44,240 bases of DNA, taken from Parafrankia sp. EUN1f. GTDB taxonomy: Bacteria > Actinomycetota > Actinomycetes > Frankiales > Frankiaceae. Under the pieces are notes generated by a model. The model saw nothing but the letters and a program-made list of their open reading frames with translations, was not told where the DNA came from and ran no database searches. Shown here piece by piece: positions 8,055-16,552 of this stretch. The DNA lies in NCBI RefSeq assembly GCF_000177675.1, contig NZ_ADGX01000070.1, positions 1 to 44,240 on the forward strand, written 5' to 3'. Both the position numbers and the translations under genes were made by a program. Positions within the stretch are counted from its first letter, which is position 1. Each line of letters starts with the position of its first letter.

Positions 8055-8327
8055 TCAGTCTCCAGGCCACACGCCCGTCGTACGCTGAAAGCCGAGCGCA
8101 CCGAGTCGGCTGATCGCCGCACCGGTGGCGGCGAATACCGCCCCCTGCAAAGCGGCGAACAGGACGACCTCAGCGAAGCCGCGGTCGAGGCACAGCGGGT
8201 CAGGAGTCTCCTTCTCCTCCGAGATGGCGGCCCAGCTCCTCCTCACGAGGAAGCCCGACGTGGTTCCGGCCAGCAGGCCGCCCGCCATTCCCACCGGCTT
8301 GTAAGCAATCTTCTTCGCTATGCTCAC
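8055..8327 (-). CDS. DUF4235 membrane protein
   Basis: A 90-residue DUF4235 protein. It has the family start KKIAYKPVGMAGGLLAGTTS, a central DRGFAEVVLFAALQGAVFAA block and the end GFQRTTGVWPGD. Two hydrophobic helices (about 12-28 and 52-72) predict a small inner-membrane protein of unknown role. The GTG at 8327 follows AGGAGG at a good distance. It overlaps the upstream gene's stop by four bases (GTGA), so the two are translationally coupled. Confidence 0.85.
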   Translation of the reverse strand: MSIAKKIAYKPVGMAGGLLAGTTSGFLVRRSWAAISEEKETPDPLCLDRGFAEVVLFAALQGAVFAATGAAISRLGALGFQRTTGVWPGD

Positions 8328-8611
8328 CCTTGCCTCCTGCCTACGACGACCAAGAGCACCGCCCCGGCGGTCGCGAGGACGCTGACGATCGCGACGAGGC
8401 CTACCGACGATCGTCCCCTGCCGTTGCCCTTCACCACACCGCTGGCGCCCTTCTCCAGTCGGCTGAAGAGATTGCTGGTGTGCCGCCGCGCCGGTGCTGT
8501 GGCCTCGGCGGCCTTCTCCTGTACCGCCACGGCGGCGTGCTCGGTACCATGGATCACTGGAACGGTCACCGTCGTCACCTTGTCCGCGACCGCCGCGGCC
8601 CACTTCGTCAT
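8324..8611 (-). CDS. Small single-pass membrane protein, upstream partner of DUF4235
   Basis: A 95-residue protein of no family I recognise. An alanine- and threonine-rich N-terminal half precedes one clear membrane segment at about residues 71-90 (GLVAIVSVLATAGAVLLVVV) and a short basic tail (GRRQG), so the N-terminus may face out and the tail in. The ATG at 8611 is preceded by GGAGG about 10 bases upstream; a TTG at 8629 is an alternative. It is the first gene of a two-gene unit with DUF4235. Similar small pairs in actinobacteria are often stress-induced (inference). Confidence 0.6.
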   Translation of the reverse strand: MTKWAAAVADKVTTVTVPVIHGTEHAAVAVQEKAAEATAPARRHTSNLFSRLEKGASGVVKGNGRGRSSVGLVAIVSVLATAGAVLLVVVGRRQG

Positions 8612-9400
8612 CGGTGTCGTGCCTCCCAAGCATTGCGGACGCTACCTTGTGATCGATCGTCAGCGGATCGGAAGGGCCGGCTTCTTCGCCTTCCTGAGTC
8701 CGATCGCCGCCGTCGGCGTGCTCCACCCGATCTTCCCTCGGTCGGCGGGAACACACCTGTCCGCAGACGCGACAGGTGTGACCCTCGCCGCAGCCGTGCC
8801 AGGTGGAGTCGAACGGCGATTAGCGAGCCGCCGCCAGCGCTTCGGCGCCGGCCGGAGGTGAACGCTCGCCTCACGAGAGGCTGGTTCCCGCGGCGCCTCG
8901 ATGTCCGCCTGCGGTCGCCCCAGGACGGGACGGCGCCGGGCGAGGATTCGCCCTCGACGTGTCCGGCGCGGTCGTTCCACGGGCGAGACCGGCCCGCCCG
9001 GCAACCACGTCCGGGCAGGCGCCCGGCCTCGACGCAGCGCGGCCCTGCGGGTCACTCGCTCCGGGTGCGCATGCGGATGGCGCGGATGTCACCTGCGGCC
9101 CGGCCGGGCCGCTGTCGGTATCGCAAGGACCATGCTGTGGACCCGACCGCGTACGGATGTCAGTGACCGTCGGCGCAGCGATACTCGTGGTCCACTGTGC
9201 CGTCGTCAGATTCGTCGTCCGCCCGGTCAGGCAGGGACCTCGGCCAACGGCAGGGTTTGGGCCCTGTGGGACCGGGTACTCCGCTGATCGGCGCCGCCGG
9301 GAAACGGAACGATCAGAAAAAGGCGATATTTCGGTTCTGGCGTTATGAGGTCCGTGGTGTTCGGACCCGGCTAACGTATTCACAGCGAGGGGTGACTTCG
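8612..9400. other. Non-coding stretch with no recognisable gene
   Basis: Both strands carry long open frames, but their compositions (Arg/Pro/Ala-rich, no ribosome sites, no family signatures) look like high-GC shadows. The left part must contain the promoter of the DUF4235 pair and the right end that of the GlsB-like gene. A GTAT-N-CACAG segment just before 9390 is relatively A+T-rich, but I cannot assign promoter boxes. Confidence 0.4.
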
Positions 9401-9679
9401 GTGCTCTGGTTCATTGTCAGCATGATTATCCTCGGTCTCATCGCGGGTGCCGTGGCTCGACTGGTCGTCCCCGGCCAAGATCCCATGGGAATCCCGGGGA
9501 CAATACTGCTCGGCGTCGTCGGCTCCTTCATCGGTGGACTGCTCGGCTACGTGCTCTTCGGGCATGATCTCAGCGAGGGCGCACTGCAGCCGTCCGGGAT
9601 AATCGGGTCGATTATCGGGGCAATCGTCGCTCTTCTCGTCTGGCGGGCGGTGCACGGCCGCACCTCGGTTCGGCACTGA
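9401..9679 (+). CDS. GlsB/YeaQ/YmgE-family stress response membrane protein
   Basis: A 92-residue protein of the transglycosylase-associated GlsB/YeaQ family. It has three hydrophobic helices (about 3-22, 30-50 and 65-84) and the family glycine pattern (GLIAGAVARLVVPG, then GIPGTILLGVVGSFIGGLLG, GIIGSIIGAIVALLVW). It is a small inner-membrane protein linked to envelope or general stress in many bacteria. The GTG at 9401 follows a GAGGGG ribosome site about 8 bases upstream. The gene ends before a strong terminator hairpin. Confidence 0.9.
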   Translation: MLWFIVSMIILGLIAGAVARLVVPGQDPMGIPGTILLGVVGSFIGGLLGYVLFGHDLSEGALQPSGIIGSIIGAIVALLVWRAVHGRTSVRH

Positions 9680-9748
9680 ATTCGCGGAATTCTCGTGGGG
9701 CTCACCTGCTTCCTTCGCACCCCACCGTCTCATGCGTTTAGCTCGATG

Positions 9749-9783
9749 TCGTGCCGGCCCGCCGCTTCGGCGGGCCGGCACGA
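9749..9783. terminator. 15-bp perfect hairpin, bidirectional terminator
   Basis: TCGTGCCGGCCCGCC at 9749-9763 pairs perfectly with GGCGGGCCGGCACGA at 9769-9783 around a five-base loop GCTTC. It lies between the GlsB-like gene and the convergent SRPBCC gene, and so probably terminates both. Confidence 0.85.
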
Positions 9784-9835
9784 CGCATGTCCGACAGCCG
9801 TGGGACCGCGATTGTGCCTCGACCGGCGTTCTGGG

Positions 9836-10258
9836 TCAGGGCCTGCCGACGTGGCCGCGCCACGCGCCGGTTTCGGTTCCGCGTCCCTCCATAAACGTCC
9901 TGCAGCGCTTCAGGTCGGCCTTGACGCGTCGGTCGTCCGCACCGACGGCCGAGCCGATCGTCTCGGCAACACCGTCGGGCTGCCAGTCGAGCTGAACCGT
10001 CACCCGGGTCTCGTCGGAGTTGAGGCGGTGGAAGGCGACGACTCCGGCGTGGGTGGGACCGTTGGTGCTTTCCCAGGCGACCCGCTCGTCGGGCAGTCGC
10101 TCGGTGATGGCCGCGTCGAACTCGCGCTCTTGGCCGCCGACCTTGACATGCCAGCACGTGTGGGTGTTGTCGATCTGCTCGATGGACTCGACACCGTTCA
10201 TGAAGTTCGGGAATGATTCGAACTGTGTCCACTTCTTGTAGGCGCTATCCGTCGTGGC
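9836..10258 (-). pseudogene. SRPBCC family protein, 5' end lost
   Basis: The reading from SAYKKWTQFESFPNFMNGVE to the stop matches the cyclase/dehydrase-like SRPBCC proteins common in actinobacteria, which normally begin with a strand followed by AYNQWTQFESFPQFM. About a dozen N-terminal residues (the first strand) are replaced by unrelated sequence, and no ribosome site or start is evident near 10255. The same point is where the rightward DUF6328-like relic begins, so a deletion probably removed both 5' ends. It could still be expressed from an upstream start (the frame is open to 10309), but I judge it damaged. Confidence 0.6.
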
Positions 10259-10520
10259 TACCGGGCTGCTGGTGATGCCGGTCAGCCTGCACCGGGCGAT
10301 GTTCCGCAAACGGGAGAAGGAGACACTCGTCGTGATCGCACCGGCTGGCGCAGGTCGGCCGCGGGGTGTTCGCGGTGGCCGTGGCCGGAGTGGCGGTTCT
10401 TATCTCCGACGTGACGAAGGGGCCTGCAGCTGGTATCACTGCCGGCGTGGTGACGCTGGTGCTGTTCGGCGCATTGTCGGTCGTAGTGCCCCTCGCCATG
10501 AGGTCCGCTTCGATGGAGGG
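10256..10520 (+). pseudogene. DUF6328-like membrane protein relic, C-terminal part
   Basis: Two frames together resemble the end of DUF6328-type membrane proteins: GLLVMPVSLHRAMFRKREKE (family LLVAPVALHR-LFRR), then after a shift near 10340-10360 FAVAVAGVAVLISDV and AAGITAGVVTLVLFGALSVV (two membrane helices). The first helices are missing and the frame is broken. The relic starts exactly where the divergent SRPBCC gene loses its 5' end. The family assignment is from memory of the pattern. Confidence 0.45.
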
Positions 10521-10799
10521 CGACCGACTACTCGCCCGGTGCGGGGTCGACCGGCGGACGGAGGGAGGATTTCCCGCGGTGCCACGCAGCGAAAATGTCC
10601 GCGGCGCACCGGCTCTCGACCGCCATGATGGCGCGGGCGCCGAACAGCACGTCGGCGCCGAGCGCCGGCTCAGCACGTACCAGACCCGCCGCCAGCTCCT
10701 GCGAGGCGATGGTCTGATGGTGTGGGGTGTCAGAAGTCGGCCTGAGCCTGTGATCTGGGGCGATGCGCCGGCGCGGGGCCGGCCGCATGATGGTCAACT

Positions 10800-11231
10800 G
10801 TGTCCGTACGCCTGCTCTATCTGATCTTCGTTCGGGTCTGTGGCTGGCTGGTTCCCGGGCGGCCGACTTCCGGTTCCTGGTCCGTGACCGCGCCGGACAA
10901 TTCACCGCGTCGTTCGACGCGGTCCCTCGCCGACGCCGGCATCACCACCGTCACGATCCCACCCCGGGCTCCGCGGGCGAACGCCTACGCGGAACGGTTC
11001 GTCCTGACCGTTCGGACGGAGGTCACTGACCGGATGCTGATCTTCGGTGAACGGCACCTACGCACCGTTCTGGCCGAGTACGCCGCCCACTACAACGGAC
11101 GACGACCCCACCGCGGCCGCGACCTTCAACCACCACGGCCCGACCACCCCGTCGCAGACCTGAGCCAGGAACGGATCAAGCGCCAGCGCGTCCTCGGCGG
11201 CTTGATCAACGAATACGAACGAGCCACCTAA
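10800..11231 (+). pseudogene. Transposase relic (integrase-core DDE type) with internal deletion and frameshift
   Basis: The start VRLLYLIFVRVCGWLV matches the N-terminus of an integrase-core transposase seen in Frankia and relatives (from memory). The rest (FRFLVRDRAGQFTASFDAV, ADAGITTVTIPPRAPRANAY, AERFVLTVRTEVTDRML, EYAAHYNGRRPHRG) is the C-terminal half of the rve catalytic core, including the acidic residue of ERFVLTVRTE. The middle is deleted, the two parts lie in different frames, and an extra C in the run 10924-10926 breaks the second part. It is not functional. Confidence 0.7.
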
Positions 11232-11303
11232 AAGCCCAGGTCAAGGCCGGTGTCCGAGTTCTGGCACCCCACACGGTCCACTGGCATTCCTTGAGGACCG
11301 CGG

Positions 11304-11345
11304 CACGACCACGCCAACCAGTCTCACGACCACGCCAACCAGTCT
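11304..11345. repeat. 21-bp perfect tandem duplication
   Basis: Two identical 21-base copies lie head to tail at 11304-11324 and 11325-11345 (unit starting CACGACCACGCC and ending AACCAGTCT). The unit is a multiple of three and sits where the ATPase relic begins, next to the transposase relic end, so it may mark the rearrangement that cut the ATPase gene. Confidence 0.85.
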
Positions 11346-11346
11346 G

Positions 11347-12291
11347 GTGCGTGATCTGCGCCGCCTTCTGGCGATGCCGGACATCGGGCCGCTCAGTCAC
11401 AGTCTTCTCCTTGATCTCGACACTGCGGCAACCAGCGGTCGGCTCCTTCTCTTCGACGGCCTGGACACCGGCTTCGGAAGCTCGACCGAGGCGATCGCCA
11501 GACGGACAGCGGCAGTCGCGGGCCTTCTGGAACTCGCCGGAGAAATCGGAGAGAGACTTACCAGAATCAACTTCAAGGTCCTTCTTCGCGAGGACATCTA
11601 CCGCGCTGTCAACATTCCGAACCAGAGTCATTTCTTTGGCCGGCAGGTGCGTCTCACCTGGGGTGACTCCCAGGAGTACCTGAATGTGGCGGTGAAACGT
11701 GCGATGCGCTCGGGGGCGTTCCGGGACCTGCTCTCGAGCACCGTGGACGACGACGCCCGCGACCTGCTTCGCATCGCGGTCGACCGGTGGCCGGTTGAGC
11801 TGAGCCAACGTGCCTGGCGGCTCCTCGTGGGCGACCGCATTACCGGTAGCAAGACCGCCTTCACGGCCAACTGGGTGTGGCGCCGCCTGGCGGACGGCAA
11901 CGACGACCACACACCGCGGTCCCTGATCCAGCTGCTGGTGTCGGCTCAGGCTCGGGAGCAGGGCCTGCGCCAGCACACGGAGCCGGCCCGGAGCGTCATC
12001 CGCCCGCGTACTCTCGTGGACTCGCTCGACGAGGTCAGCAGAGAGGCTCTGATAGCGCTGCGCGAGGAATACGCCGAACTGGACCCGGTGTTCCAGGCGC
12101 TACGCGACATCGGGCAGACCCCCTTCGACGCCGGCAAACTGAGGGTGGGATCCAAGGCCAAGCTCCTTCCCCTCGCCCAGGAAGTGGGCCTGATCACGCC
12201 GATCCTCGACACGTCCGGCCAGGCCACGAGGTTCAAGGTGCCCGAGCTCTACCGCCTCGACCTCCAGATGGGACGCAAGGGACAACGCTGA
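11347..12291 (+). pseudogene. Large P-loop ATPase, C-terminal part (5' truncated; Sll1717-like?)
   Basis: A 314-codon open frame without a credible start: the sequence is coherent from LRRLLAMPDIGPLSH onward but no Walker A is present. GRLLLFDGLDTGFG is a Walker B strand with acidic residues (LLLFDGLD). KVLLREDIYRAVN, then a block ending NQSHFFGRQVRLTWGDSQEY and an EVSREALIALREEYAEL segment follow, resembling the P-loop ATPases of the Sll1717 type found in some defence-related ATPases (family named with low certainty). The winged-helix-like end (LLPLAQEVGLITPILDTSG) suggests a DNA-binding tail. The N-terminal half was lost at the junction with the transposase relic. Confidence 0.55.
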
Positions 12292-12478
12292 CACTTCGAT
12301 CAGCGGACAACAGCCGAGGTGACCCCACCGGAGCGGTCATCCTCGGCATCCCGTAGGCGAACCGCCGTCAGCCGCTTTCGACGAGCCGTCCGACCTGCGC
12401 GCGGCGAAAGGCCCGTGGCCAGGCGGATGGCGTACGGTTCCGGTGTCGTGTTATGGCTTTCTGCTAGTCTTGCGCGCC

Positions 12479-13048
12479 ATGTCGCTGTTCGGACGCGGAG
12501 CCCCGCCGCCGCAGCACCAGCCGCTGCCGTTTCCTCCCGGCTCCCCCGAGGGTCTCGCCGCCCGCTGGGTGCGCTGGGCGGCCAGCACGCGGCTGGGGCA
12601 GAATCCGGTGGCCGACACCACCGGGGAATTCGCCGGGAACGGCCAGCCGGACGACGTCTGGTTCCTTGCCGGCACCTTCGGCGGTCACACCGAGCCGGTG
12701 CAGCGTCGGTGCGCCGTGCCGGCCGGCCGTCCGGTGTTCATGCCCGCGTTCAATGTCTGGATGACCAGGCCACGCGGCGTAGTCGTCGATCTCTCGACCG
12801 CGTTCGGCGCCGTGGCGGTGGACGGAGTCAAGTGCGAGCTCGATGTCATCGCGACGCCGCCCTTCGAGGTGGCCGGCGCCCGGGGCAACCCGGTCACCAG
12901 GAGGCGACGCCCGGTCGAGGTGGCCGTGTGGGGACTGTGGCGGCTTCTCGGTCCACTCTCGGTCGGCCCGCACGTGATCGACATCATCGGCGGCGATGGC
13001 GGCGACTTCCGCACCTCGGTGACCTACCGCGTGACTGTGCAGCCCTAG
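12479..13048 (+). CDS. Uncharacterised actinobacterial protein
   Basis: A 189-residue protein with no function I recognise. Its core TTGEFAGNGQPDDVWFLAGT followed by a CAVPAGRPVFMPAFN segment looks like a beta-rich secreted or surface domain: short strands, conserved Trp, and one Cys in RRCAVPAG. No signal peptide or membrane segment is visible with the ATG at 12479; a longer frame opens at 12443. It is convergent with the membrane protein at 13112-14422, with only 63 bases between the stops. Confidence 0.6.
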   Translation: MSLFGRGAPPPQHQPLPFPPGSPEGLAARWVRWAASTRLGQNPVADTTGEFAGNGQPDDVWFLAGTFGGHTEPVQRRCAVPAGRPVFMPAFNVWMTRPRGVVVDLSTAFGAVAVDGVKCELDVIATPPFEVAGARGNPVTRRRRPVEVAVWGLWRLLGPLSVGPHVIDIIGGDGGDFRTSVTYRVTVQP

Positions 13049-13111
13049 CGCGGCCGACCGACGCGGCCGACGGCCAGGCCACGGCATGCGTGGTTCGTCG
13101 GGCGCCACCCC

Positions 13112-14422
13112 TCAGCGCCGTGCCCGTCGGATCCGCCGGACCGCGGTAGGCACGAGAACCGCCGTCAGGACGGCGAAGACAGCGCTGAACAGCCAGTCCC
13201 CCGCCGTTGTGGAAGCGGTGTCGGCGACCGCGCCGTCCGTCCAGATCACGGCGATCCCGGTCACGGTCATGAGCAGGCACACCATGGCCGCGGCGACCGT
13301 TCCCGCCGCCCACACCGCACGCAGCCACCGGGGCGACCTGGGCGGGACCCGCTGTCCGTCCCGAACCGCCGCCATTGTCGCCCGGACCGACGAGAGACGG
13401 GGCACCAGTTCTGCCGACAGGACCGCGGCGCCATCTGTCGCACCGGCGCCTGCCGCACCACCGGCGTCACGGCCGCCGGCGTCCAGCACGGTCAGTATCC
13501 GGTTCGGCAGGTCGAGCAGCGTCACGAGCTCGGCCAGCGGGTCGGACGCCCACTCCGACGCGCGCATGATCGTGCGGAGCGCGACCATGTCGGCCCGTCC
13601 GCGCGTGACCTGCTCCGACAGGAGGCCGGCGAGGTCGTCCGCCGGGGCCGGGTCGGGCGGGCGCAGGTAGCGCCACCCGCTGTTCCAGCTGGTCGCACCG
13701 ACCGGCTGGTCGCCACGAAACAGGGTGACGCCAGAGGATGTGCTCCCGGACGCGCGGGTGGTGCCACGCCACAACGCCAAAACGACACCGCGAGATCCGG
13801 AGCTCGCGGCGCCGGCCCTGGCCCCCAGGCCGACGTAGTGGGAAGGGTCGGTCGCGTCCGACAGCACCGACCACGTCGCATCGATCGCCGTCAGGAACGA
13901 CGGACCTTCCAGCGCGGCCGCCATCCGGGCCGCGAGCGGATCACCTCGATGCGCGACGACAGATCGCCGCGGCACGGCCGGGCGGATCTCGGGACAACCG
14001 GCGATCGTTCCGGCGAGGCCGTCAGCGAGGTCCTCGATGCGCGCCGAGGTCTCCAGGACCTTGCGCACATCACCGGTCCGGTGCGGGGCGTCGAACAGTC
14101 GGCCCACCGCTCCGGCCACGTCGTCAAGGTCTCGGGCGACCGGGAGCCCGTCTCCGATCACGCACTGCGACGTGCCTTCGTCCGTGGCCACCCGTACCAG
14201 AACGCCGCCAGGACGTCTGGTCACGGCGAGGTACGGCCGGGTCGCCGCCAGCAGGGCCGCCGGTTCCGTCTCCAGCCACGCCGCCGTCCACCCCTCGGCG
14301 GACGTCGGGCCGACCGCTCCCCGACCCGCGTCTCGTCCCAGCGCATCGACAAGCGCCAGTTGCTCACAGCGCACGATAAGCAGCACGGCCCCACCATCCA
14401 GTCCGACCACGACATCAGACAC
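13112..14422 (-). CDS. Uncharacterised protein with two C-terminal membrane helices
   Basis: A 436-residue protein, start GTG at 14422. The first 360 residues form a soluble region with no family I recognise. Two membrane segments follow near the C-terminus, about 368-393 (ending AAAMVCLLMTVTGIAVIW) and about 406-426 (WLFSAVFAVLTAVLVPTAVR), with a basic tail RRIRRARR. That topology would place both termini in the cytoplasm as a tail-anchored hairpin. An SDPLAELVTLLDLPNRILTV segment lies in a helical part. It stands alone on its strand. Confidence 0.6.
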   Translation of the reverse strand: MSDVVVGLDGGAVLLIVRCEQLALVDALGRDAGRGAVGPTSAEGWTAAWLETEPAALLAATRPYLAVTRRPGGVLVRVATDEGTSQCVIGDGLPVARDLDDVAGAVGRLFDAPHRTGDVRKVLETSARIEDLADGLAGTIAGCPEIRPAVPRRSVVAHRGDPLAARMAAALEGPSFLTAIDATWSVLSDATDPSHYVGLGARAGAASSGSRGVVLALWRGTTRASGSTSSGVTLFRGDQPVGATSWNSGWRYLRPPDPAPADDLAGLLSEQVTRGRADMVALRTIMRASEWASDPLAELVTLLDLPNRILTVLDAGGRDAGGAAGAGATDGAAVLSAELVPRLSSVRATMAAVRDGQRVPPRSPRWLRAVWAAGTVAAAMVCLLMTVTGIAVIWTDGAVADTASTTAGDWLFSAVFAVLTAVLVPTAVRRIRRARR

Positions 14423-14958
14423 TATTCAGGCCTACCGGTCGCGCTGCTCGCCTGCGGGGCGCGACGTTATGGCTGGGCGGTCGCATCCGCCGCAGCCGCA
14501 GGACTTGGCGGCCGTCGTCATCCGCCGCCAGGGCGCCGCCGCCCAGCCGGTTGTGGCCCCTTCCACCGCTGCATCTGCACCTTCGTGAACTCGCCAGTGG
14601 ACGGCCTGCCGGTCGCCGCCGTCGGTGCCCTCGACACCAAGAGCCGGCGGAGCGGTCGCGCGGGCTGGCTTCGAGCGGATCCGTCCGAGGCGAGGCCGGT
14701 GACGCCGCGCGGCTTTTCGACTACCTTTACGACCGGCTAGGTGATCGTCGAGAACTCCTCGTGCTTTGTCGGACAGTCTGGTACGGGGGACGATGACGCA
14801 GCGCGTGGCACCGCCGGTGTCCGTGAACGAGCGTGAGCCGGCACGGGTCTCCGGCGTTTCGCCGGGTGCGCGGCACGTCGACGGGGCGGCCGCCAACGCC
14901 GTTGTCAGCAACCAGCTGTCTGCCGGCTGCTCGGGTCCGGTTCCGGCGGCGCCGAGAC
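14423..14958. other. Non-coding stretch upstream of the first att-like module
   Basis: I see no gene here on either strand; the open frames lack ribosome sites and family signals. The arm-type repeats found left of the second module (near 30023) have no equivalent here, so this is probably flanking DNA from before the last insertion. Confidence 0.4.
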
Positions 14959-15225
14959 GTGATCGAAAAATCCGGCTATTTCCGCAGGTCAAAACGGTGG
15001 GCAGGGGCGGGGTCGAACCGCCGACCTTCCGCTTTTCAGGCCGGTCCATACCGTCCAGGAACGTCCATACACGTGCCCTGACGTCCCCTTCTGGCTGCTG
15101 GAGTCCCCCGCTGGCGGCCCGCGTTGCCACACGCACTGCCACACATCCACCGCTTCCCAGAGGGCCAGCGACACCCCCGCCGCGCCTTCGCCAAATCCCC
15201 GTGTGGCAACCGGTACGGCAGCAGG
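14959..15225. repeat. Att-like module, copy 1: tRNA 3' half plus paired arm-type repeats
   Basis: About 265 bases nearly identical to 30057-30320. On the minus strand, 15040 to 14996 reads as the 3' half of a tRNA: CCTGAAAAGCGGAAGGTC (anticodon loop CTGAAAA, as for a GAA Phe anticodon), T-arm GGCGGTTCGACCCCGCC and acceptor end CTGCCCACC. The 5' anticodon stem does not pair, so this is a fragment and not a tRNA gene. To the right lie two doublets of 10-bp motifs, each spaced 12 bases: GTTGCCACAC (15123-15132) with ACTGCCACAC (15135-15144), and inverted GTGTGGCAAC (15201-15210) with GTACGGCAGC (15213-15222). Such doublets resemble integrase arm sites. Confidence 0.65.
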
Positions 15226-15300
15226 CAGAGCGAGGCGGACAGCCCTGGCTGAGAGGTCAGCCGGAGCCAGGCAGCCGACCGCAGCCATTCGGGGTCTTCG

Positions 15301-16254
15301 ATGAACGCCGAAACGGCAACAGCCGCTGCCTCGCCCGGCGGTCGCGGCGGCGACGGGACAGGGAGCTCCGCCGTCCGCGGCGTCACCGTGATCATGGTGT
15401 TGGTGATGGGCCTCAGTTTCCTGTTCGGCTTCGGCAACTCCTGGACGCTGGGCCTCCACCTCGGGGTCCCGCCATACGTCGCGCCGCTGGTCGCACCCGC
15501 GGTGGACCTGTCCGTCGTCGGCCTCCTGCTCGGAATCCGCCACCTCGCACTCGGCGGCGCGACCACCCAGCAGATGCGGCCCGCCTGGCGACTACTCATC
15601 TTCGCCGGCTTCGTCACCCTGGCACTGAACGTCTCCGAACCACTCATCGAACAGAACTACGGCCGGGCAGCCTTCGACGCCGTTGGCCCACTGCTCCTGA
15701 TCGGCTGGGCCGAGGTGGGGCCAGGCCTGCTCCAGGCAATGAAGGCCATCGAGACCAAGACGGTCCAGCCTTCGTCCGTTGATGACCCGCCCGCAATGGA
15801 CAAGGTATTCATGCAATCAGATTCTCTCAGGGCTACGTCACCTGTACGGGCGTTGCCTCAGGAAAGGCAGCCAGAAGCCGACACCACCCCCGTTCAGCAC
15901 AGTCAGGCAGTCGCGCCCAGCGCTCCGTCGTCGTCAGTATCGACGACGTCCGTCGTCACCACCGGTCCGGAACCAGGAACACCGGAGGATTCAGTCCCTA
16001 CAGCCAGGGCCGGAGAAGGGAAGTTGGACCGTTGCCGGATTGACAAGAAGGCGCGTGAGCAAGACCTGCTTCACCGGGCGCGTGCCGAGGACGTGTTGCA
16101 CTGGCAGCATAACCAGCGTCCGATCTCAGCGGATACCTTGCGAAAGCGGCTCCATGTGGGTGCTCCCACCGCACGCAGGCTCGTCGCGCAGCTACGCAGC
16201 GACACCCACACCCAGATCGAAGGCATCGTAGATCAGCCACCCGGTGTTGGCTGA
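15301..16254 (+). CDS. DUF2637 membrane protein with C-terminal HTH-like domain
   Basis: A 317-residue protein. It has four predicted membrane helices in the first half: VTVIMVLVMGLSFLFGFG, VAPAVDLSVVGLLLGIRHLA, RLLIFAGFVTLALNVSEPLI and AAFDAVGPLLLIGWAEVGPG. A variable, low-complexity linker follows, then a conserved C-terminal segment (IDKKAREQDLLHRARAEDVL, then RPISADTLRKRL and a TARRLVAQL stretch) that looks like a small winged or HTH domain. DUF2637 proteins are frequent on actinobacterial integrative elements and plasmids, where a role in conjugal spread or regulation is suspected. The ATG at 15301 agrees with the start of the paralogue at 30387. It stands directly beside the att-like module. 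Confidence 0.8.
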   Translation: MNAETATAAASPGGRGGDGTGSSAVRGVTVIMVLVMGLSFLFGFGNSWTLGLHLGVPPYVAPLVAPAVDLSVVGLLLGIRHLALGGATTQQMRPAWRLLIFAGFVTLALNVSEPLIEQNYGRAAFDAVGPLLLIGWAEVGPGLLQAMKAIETKTVQPSSVDDPPAMDKVFMQSDSLRATSPVRALPQERQPEADTTPVQHSQAVAPSAPSSSVSTTSVVTTGPEPGTPEDSVPTARAGEGKLDRCRIDKKAREQDLLHRARAEDVLHWQHNQRPISADTLRKRLHVGAPTARRLVAQLRSDTHTQIEGIVDQPPGVG

Positions 16255-16458
16255 GTTTCCCGATGCAACGACAGTCAACCGGGGTGACGGAATACCCATC
16301 TTCCTGCCCTAAACAGATTCTCTTTCGCGGCAGTCCTGACTCTTCATAGCCGACGCCGGACGGAAGATTTCCCTGACCAAACGAGAGAGCTCATCACCAG
16401 GCCGTCGTGAACCCGGAGGTCGAAGCCTCCTCGACCGGCCTGCCTCACCCGTACCAGT

Positions 16459-16492
16459 TTCCAAGGCCCAGCGAGGCGGCTGGGCCTTGGAA
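16459..16492. terminator. 14-bp hairpin between DUF2637 and gajB
   Basis: TTCCAAGGCCCAGC at 16459-16472 pairs perfectly with GCTGGGCCTTGGAA at 16479-16492 around the loop GAGGCG. It lies between two convergent genes and should terminate both. Confidence 0.85.
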
Positions 16493-16552
16493 CTCAACCC
16501 GAGCGCTCCGGCATCCCCGCTGGAGCTGTCAGGTTGAGATCACGCTCTGGTA

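Noticed and set aside
14996-15040. Functional tRNA-Phe gene
   Set aside because: Only the 3' half is present; the 5' anticodon stem, D-arm and acceptor 5' strand are missing. The same holds at 30094-30138.
14432-15142. 236-codon open frame on the minus strand through the att-like module (VGGSTPPLPT)
   Set aside because: The central part is a translation of the tRNA T-arm and acceptor; no ribosome site, no family, composition of a high-GC shadow.
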